Assembly: GCF_001619985.1 (NCBI RefSeq)
Contig: NW_017264195.1
Span: 1,302,001-1,366,000 of the forward strand
Source: Xylona heveae TC161
Taxonomy: Eukaryota; Ascomycota; Xylonomycetes; Xylonales; Xylonaceae
Length of the DNA stretch: 64,000 nucleotides
Reading direction: 5' to 3'
Part shown: piece by piece, positions 58,548-64,000 of the stretch
Numbering within the stretch: the stretch's first letter is position 1
Layout of the letters: the number at the start of each line of letters is the position of its first letter
Translations under genes and position numbers: made by a program
The notes under the pieces: generated by a model
Database searches by the model: none
What the model saw: only the letters and a program-made list of their open reading frames with translations
Told to the model about the DNA's origin: nothing

Positions 58548-60973
58548 TCAGGACGGCTTACTTCCGAGAACCTCTTCCTCCCCGGGCCAATTCCCCTCTC
58601 CCGAAAATCCAAACCCCGTTCGTCGTCGAAACTTGCTTCGTTCCCAAATACATTTCCCTCTCCACACCCAGACGGCATGGTCCAATTTATCCGCGACCTC
58701 TTGTCCCTCGAGGTCCCTTACTTTTTGCAGGATCCAGCGCACCTTCTCCATGCCCACGTGATTGCCTTCTTGCAGAGCGCGTGTGATGCCGGCATGTGCC
58801 AAGGCGCGCGACATTTCGTGCGTCATGCCAGCGCCGTGGCGGTGTAGGTACGTGTAGCAGCGGAGAATATTGCGGAGGGCGACGCGCGGAGTAAGATGCG
58901 GAGCGTGAGCGAATGCTGTGGCGAGGGAGTGCAGCAGGGCGATGCGGGATTTGGAGAGGGAAGGAAGGGTTGGAGTAGGAGTCGGTGAAAGGGACGAATG
59001 TGGATATGATTTTGGAGAGGCGGATAATGAAGAAGTGGAAGAAGAGAAAAGAGAAGTCTGTTGATGAGATGGATTTCGATGTAATAGTTTGAATATCTTG
59101 GTAGCGGGGAAAGAAGGGAGATGGACAAGTGCGATCGCAAGGTCTTTGCAGCCTTCGAGCTGCAGACTCCAATGCAAGTGGAAGAGGTCAAGAGCTATTC
59201 GAGGATGAGATTTGCTCCAGTATCGGATTTCCGCGCCGATTGACTTTGGATCAATGGAGATTTCGCTCTGCGCAAGAAGCTGGACAGTTCGTCGCAATGC
59301 GTCTGGTTGTTTAAGGAGTCGAAAAATGCGGAAGAGGTCCCGGAGAGTGTCGGTGCTGAGTCGTTTGTGCTTGTGAAGGGTTGAAATGAGGTGAAAGTAG
59401 ATTTGGTCCTTCGGAAAAGAAGGCGGCAAGTTTGCAAAGTCATCCAAGATGTGAGCAGTTGAGGGAGAATATTTCCATGATTTTGATTTGCTCCAGTACG
59501 AAAGCAGAAATGTGCATATTTGTCTCTCATTGGCGGAACTCAGGTGAGGCGCAATTGACTTAAAGTTGTCCGCATCGAGGACTTTCCCAAGGAGAGCGCA
59601 GTAGTCAGGGAGGAAAACGTCTCTATCTCCAGAGATGTGTTGCAACGTCGCTAACCACGAAAATAGAGCTGCTGAAGAGTCGGTCTTTTGTTCTTCAAAG
59701 CCTCGAGTACTGGACTTCAAAGCTCTTGTGGTCGCACTTATAATTGATTCGGAGAGACAGGATTGTAATGTGATTAAAAAATCTGACATATCGGGGATAG
59801 AGGATGTCTGTTGCTGCGCATTGGTAGCGAATTGTTTTGCCCATGCGCTCATAAAGGAAGAGATGCCCATTTCAATGCCCCTCAGCTGCTTCTTCGAAGC
59901 GGACCCGATAATGCTCTTGGCAAGGGACGTTGACAGACTAGATATCGGTAATTTTGAAAGCTGAACAAGCATGGTATCGAATGTTTGGGAAGACAAATCA
60001 TGAGGCAAGAGCACTGGGCTGGTAGCAATGCTCTCCCATAAAGATTGATAAAACTCTACAAGCTCCGTCGGGCCAGTTCGGACATGTTCAGGAATCTCTC
60101 TCCATAAGACTCTCACTTCTTTCTCCATCATGTGTCCTTGGACTAAGGCCTGCTTAGCCATTCGGAGAATAAACGTGAATGTTCCTGGATCAGAACTCTT
60201 CTGATTCAAAGAAGATACAATGCGCACCAAATTGCATGCAGCAGGATTGTTGAGATAATGATCACCCAGAAACTCCTCCAATTCTTCATGACTTCTGGCT
60301 GTCAACAAGAAATTCTCACAGATAGATCGGCTATATGCAGGATTCTGTCTTTCAGCAAAGTCAATTTGATGCATGTTGCGTCGCAGCTCTTCTATCCTCA
60401 TATCAGGAATAAGGCGGCCCTTAAACCGTAATAAGATTTCATTCCGTTGCTGTGGCGCTCCGCTTCTTATAGCAGACCCAAGGCCTCTTAAAATCGGTTT
60501 GCGAGGCTTCGCTGTAGGCTCGATTACAGGCGGACTATAGTCGGTCAACCAAGAAGGAAGAGGCGATTGTTTCTCTGGTTTGAATTAGATTTGACTCGAC
60601 TGGGTTCAATAATCTTGGCGGAGCTTTACATACCCAGCGTCGCAGGAACTGGTCTAGCCGAAGGCAAGCTTGGAGCTTCCCATTTCCATCCCTGTCGACC
60701 AGATAACTCTGTCATGCCAAGTATTGGTGGACAATCCACAGGAGACGATCCTATAGCTACAGCAATATTTGCTATTCGTCTCCTCGCCAGCCTCCTTCGT
60801 GCCTCCATTGGACCCGGGACATTGCTGCTATATCTTTTCCGACATGAGCACCCAATGCCAACAAATCGGTGCAACACATTATTCAGCAACTCGTCACCTA
60901 TCCATACGTAGTCTGGAGGTGAAACGAATTTTTGCTGCACCGCCTGGCGGTACGCAGCTGGTCGGGCAAACAT
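58548..60973 (-). CDS. unknown, probably mitochondrial helical-repeat protein
   Basis: I do not recognise a named gene. Exons 60973-60634 and 60574-58548 give 788 residues. The N-terminus (MFARPAAYRQAVQQK, then CRKRYSSNVPGPMEARRRLA) is basic, with few acidic residues, like a mitochondrial targeting sequence, and the VPGPxEARRRL block is a feature I associate with conserved fungal mitochondrial proteins. The rest is almost entirely alpha-helical with repeating amphipathic segments (for example FTFILRMAKQALVQGHMMEK), suggesting PPR- or TPR-like repeats and perhaps RNA binding; this is inference. A Ser/Pro/Thr-rich loop lies near 58980-59060. An upstream in-frame ATG at 61018 would add 15 residues; I prefer 60973 because it begins the basic leader. 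Confidence 0.65.
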
Positions 60974-61572
60974 GAAAGCGTGAGAGCTTGGGCAAGCATT
61001 CGGAATCGTATCGCGCAAGGCAGCTTCTCGTTATATATATTAGATATATTTGGAGTACTCAAGTCGCAGCCATGAGATAAGACCATTAAATTGTCAACTG
61101 ACGTCGTGAAAGCTGTCAAAATGACATGAAGCTGGTGTCAGGATGAATGGGGATAGTGTGTTGACCAGCAGCTGTTGCGGGAGTAGCCGCCCCAAAGCGG
61201 AGAAGGGCAACTCTCTCCCCATCCGATTTCCCCACGCCAACCGGCTCGCCCCATTTTGTGGGGAGAGAGACCCACACTGCCGAGCTTTAGTCTGACAACG
61301 GGGTTCGACTAACAGCGCAACAGTTAACTACAAAAGTGTTCAGGTCGAGTTAAAAATAATGTCTAGTTTACACACTATCTGATTCTTTTCTAAATTATGT
61401 GATTAATTGTATAGCTCCATTGATTGTGCCTTTTCATCTCGACAATGGGCTCTCTGCTTCTCATACGAGACCTTGGCTGGCCCCTCGATGAGTGCATGTT
61501 GTCCAGAGTGGTTATTTTCTTCCCAACGAGAAATTTGGAATCTCCTTGCTATCGCGTCCTGCTCAGAGTAGC
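60974..61572. promoter_or_regulatory. intergenic region
   Basis: About 0.6 kb between two minus-strand genes; contains an alternating TA stretch near 61033-61050 and the promoter of the unknown mitochondrial gene. The plus-strand frame from 61492 is antisense to the last exon of the peptidase gene. Confidence 0.5.
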
Positions 61573-63624
61573 TTAATCCAGGACGTCATCGCGAAGCGCG
61601 AACAGTTGCTTGATGACATCCTCCGACTTGCTCCTAATCCCGTCGTGGTAGATGGCATTCGTGATATACTGCTTGCAATTGCCAATCTTGGAGGCCGTTT
61701 CTCGAGACAAATCAAAGTCCACGTACATGTCATCGACAAAGACTACTGCATAGACTGGTACAGTGTTCTTACGCAATTGATTCTCATCGTAAAGGAACGG
61801 CCAGTCCATCTTTTCAGCAATTAGGTTAGCAGCCTCCTTGAGAGGCACCAGTTGGGCATAATCATCGAACATCCCAGGAAAGATCTATACATTGGAATGA
61901 AATATTAGTAATCTCATCTTCGCAAATGAGACCCTTGACTGACCATTTCACCTGTGAAGAAGAAAGGCTCTTCTTTCAGTTCTTCGCTTCGAAATTGGGG
62001 AAATTCAGTAGCTATGCGGCTTGCAGACCACTCTGAGGCCATTCTTGTTTTGCGTCAGCGGAGCAAATTCAATGGCGGGATGATAAAGGCATACCCTTGA
62101 CAGTAGATGCTCTCATGGAGAATAGAATACAAGACATTTTGGTCGAAATGGAAGTAACCGTCAATCGTAGTCAGGGTGGATACAGTCAGAAACCCGAGAT
62201 TTTCAAGCTCGTAATACGCACGGAGCACAATCTCTGAAGGCCTCGTTAGTGAGACTTTCTCCCAAGGGATGGATGCTCTCACCATGTACAACATCTATGC
62301 CGCCTGTTTACCGTCAGAAAATGATATACGCTATATTTGTGTTTCTTTTAAGACTTACCATGAGTGCCAAACGCAAGACCAAACTGCCGAAACCTCAAGA
62401 CAGAGAGATGTCCACCAGAAGGTAGCTTTGGCGAGTGATCGGCGAAGTATTGCACAAGTCTTTTCACCCTCTCGATGTCTTCTGGATATTTTTTATAATA
62501 TGCCTGATTGCGTTGAATGACCTTTTCTGGTATGTGTCAATGACAGGTTCCGTGACTAGTTAAAGAAAGGGCGCCATACTATATGTGTGTCTGTAGACGT
62601 CATCCGGCTGTCTGACCAGCGGCGGAAGTCCACCGCAAGTGAAAACTGCACGCATAAAGTTAGAAATGCTCGGAAGCAATAAAACGAGTCACAATTAACC
62701 TTCTCTCAGAGACGCCGGGCTATGCAATCAATCAACATCTTGGCGGTTCATCAGTTCCACAGGAAACTTACTATTTGGAAAGGTAACAAATGGCGCAGAA
62801 ACCTCCGAAGCTTTGACTCATAAGACTCCATTGCTTTTTACCCTTTGGATAGTAAGCCGTGAGAACCTCTCGAATAGCTTCACAGTCGGCAACTTTGAGG
62901 GCTGTTAGCTATCATTTGAAGCTCAAATGAGTTGTGCCTCACCTATGTTGTCCGCCCGGAAAAACTTTAGGTAATTGGCTTGCTCTTGTGCATTTCCTTT
63001 TTGTGCAAGCGTCGCTGCACTTATCGGGCTGCTTAAGCCAGTGCCACGCTGGTCGAGAAACAGGATCTACGCGTTTTTACAGATCCCAAATTGTCAGTCT
63101 CTTTGTTGGGGACATATCATAATTGAACTTTTCGCCGTACGAACCTGATAGCCTTTGTCCAGTATGGGCTTGACAAAGGAATAGTAGTTTTGAGGGGAGC
63201 TACATTCGAAGCCGGGGCCACCTTGATCAATGAGCTTTTACCAAAGATCTTCATCTCATACTGCATTCAAGGACTGTCCTACCTTGTAAATACACCACTG
63301 CACTCGTTTACATCAGCTAGAGAACCTAGATGGATTCATGCAAGGAAAAGTGTTCAGGTAGATCATACTCCATGGCAATTGCTTTTCTTTCTCGTCCTTT
63401 AGATCTGCATTTACCTCAGCAAGCCTCACGCTTCTTGCAAAAAGCTGCAAAGTGCCGTCTTTAGGCCGCGCATAATCCTTAGGAACACTGAAGAAAAGCT
63501 CCGAAATCTTCAACTTTCCTGAAAGTACGTGCACCCATTAGCGCAAATCACCATGATATGGGTCGCGCAAACTACCTGGCGCAGTGTATGGACCAAAAGT
63601 CCTCAAGAGCTTTGCAGATGCCAT
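61573..63624 (-). CDS. proline iminopeptidase (alpha/beta hydrolase, S33)
   Basis: The enzyme removes N-terminal proline from peptides. The product is 450 residues. Key features: the oxyanion-hole block YLQGGPGFEC at about 69-78, LFLDQRGTGLSSP at 99-111, the nucleophile Ser166 in MSQSFGGFC, and the C-terminal VPVYAVVFVDDMYVDFDLS with catalytic Asp candidate and a closing His in YHDGIRSKSEDV. Thirteen exons: 63624-63576, 63518-63369, 63297-63283, 63221-63145, 63066-62943, 62892-62772, 62719-62700, 62645-62580, 62526-62359, 62294-62283, 62233-62095, 62043-61944 and 61884-61573. Exons 3, 7 and 10 are microexons of 15, 20 and 12 bases. All phases close. The family call is firm; the microexons are deduced from homology plus splice signals. 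Confidence 0.85.
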
Positions 63625-63949
63625 ATTGGGATTGATCTGAGACGATATGAAGCACAGACGGGAACTAGTTGTTTACATGCAGTTGGACTGGCGTTGGTTT
63701 GTATGTACCGTCAGTAGTGCGGGGAATCGACTGTGTGATGTCGGCAGCAACTTTAGACGGGTATCTCGGGTATAACTTCCGTATAGAAATTATGCAAACT
63801 CGTGCACTCTAATGTCGACACTATCAAAATCCCCAAGGTTCTTTCTCTCCAATGATCACGGGAAGCAGCCTGAACAGAGCCGATTAAATTTGGGCATAGA
63901 TCAATTTGCTTGTTTGGAAAATAAATTCTGCCCCTGATAATTCCAAATT
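63625..63949. promoter_or_regulatory. divergent promoter region
   Basis: 325 bases between the start of the peptidase gene (-) and the start of the last gene (+), so it serves both directions. No specific element recognised. Confidence 0.5.
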
Positions 63950-64000
63950 ATGGGTAAAAAGGACAAAAAGTCAAAGGTAGACAAAAAGGCCAGGGTCGCC
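63950..64000 (+). CDS. 5' end of a gene with Lys-rich N-terminus
   Basis: An ATG at 63950 opens a frame running to the window edge (MGKKDKKSKVDKKARVA). Such Lys-rich starts occur in the Kelch-repeat protein Kel3 of filamentous fungi and in several ribosome-associated factors. With 17 codons the identity cannot be settled. Confidence 0.5.
   Translation, partial: MGKKDKKSKVDKKARVA

Noticed and set aside
61290-61325. GGGGTTCGACT resembling a tRNA T-loop
   Set aside because: The upstream bases give no D-arm or anticodon stem and the acceptor ends do not pair.

Overview
The window is nuclear DNA of a filamentous ascomycete (Pezizomycotina). The evidence is compact spliceosomal introns of mostly 50-150 bases with GTRAGT-type donors and CTRAY-like branch sites, intron-split housekeeping genes with fungal protein signatures (Nup159, Pkr1, SmD1, Mtq2, Pup1, fungal ELL), and long CT-rich non-coding leaders. 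A Sordariomycete is my best guess, but the lineage below Pezizomycotina is not proven by anything I can compute here. No prokaryotic, organellar, rRNA or convincing tRNA sequence is present.

Layout. 1-2324: 3' part of a Sln1-type hybrid histidine kinase (+). 3333-5517: ferroportin-like metal exporter (-). 6230-7636/7705: acyltransferase with a CAT/condensation fold and a signal peptide (-). 9663-11311: monocarboxylate-type MFS transporter (+). 13051-15286: concentrative nucleoside transporter (+). 16183-18185: DUF155/RMND1-family membrane protein (-). 18186-21636: microsatellite-rich non-coding block. 21637-24161: transcription elongation factor ELL (-). 27586-28773: Och1-like GT32 mannosyltransferase (-). 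28774-35589: gene desert of nearly 7 kb. 35590-37797: MFS sugar transporter with eight exons (+). 39661-40278: Pkr1 (+). 41283-42339: SmD1 (+). 43677-44507 and 44792-45348: divergent pair Mtq2 (-) and SDH assembly factor 3 (+). 45757-46065: small Cys-rich protein ending in a CaaX box (+). 47080-48452: TauD-like Fe(II)/2-oxoglutarate dioxygenase (+). 49112-54075: nucleoporin Nup159 (-). 54442-56607: protein kinase gene enclosed by a pair of short LTR-like direct repeats. 56935-57980: proteasome beta-2 subunit Pup1 (+). 58548-60973: unknown, probably mitochondrial helical-repeat protein (-). 61573-63624: proline iminopeptidase with thirteen exons (-). 63950-end: first codons of another gene (+).

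The genes do not form an operon or an obvious biosynthetic cluster. They are mostly housekeeping functions: osmosensing, transport, transcription, splicing, nuclear pore, translation termination, respiratory assembly and proteolysis. Accessory-looking material (acyltransferase, sugar transporter beside a desert, kinase in an LTR-bounded block, CaaX mini-protein) is scattered between them. Exon boundaries were deduced by hand from splice signals plus reading phase, and every multi-exon model given here closes to a whole number of codons.

The most unusual item is the kinase gene between the two LTR-like repeats, abutted on both outer sides by the same four bases (TGAG). This is what a single insertion carrying a captured host gene would leave.
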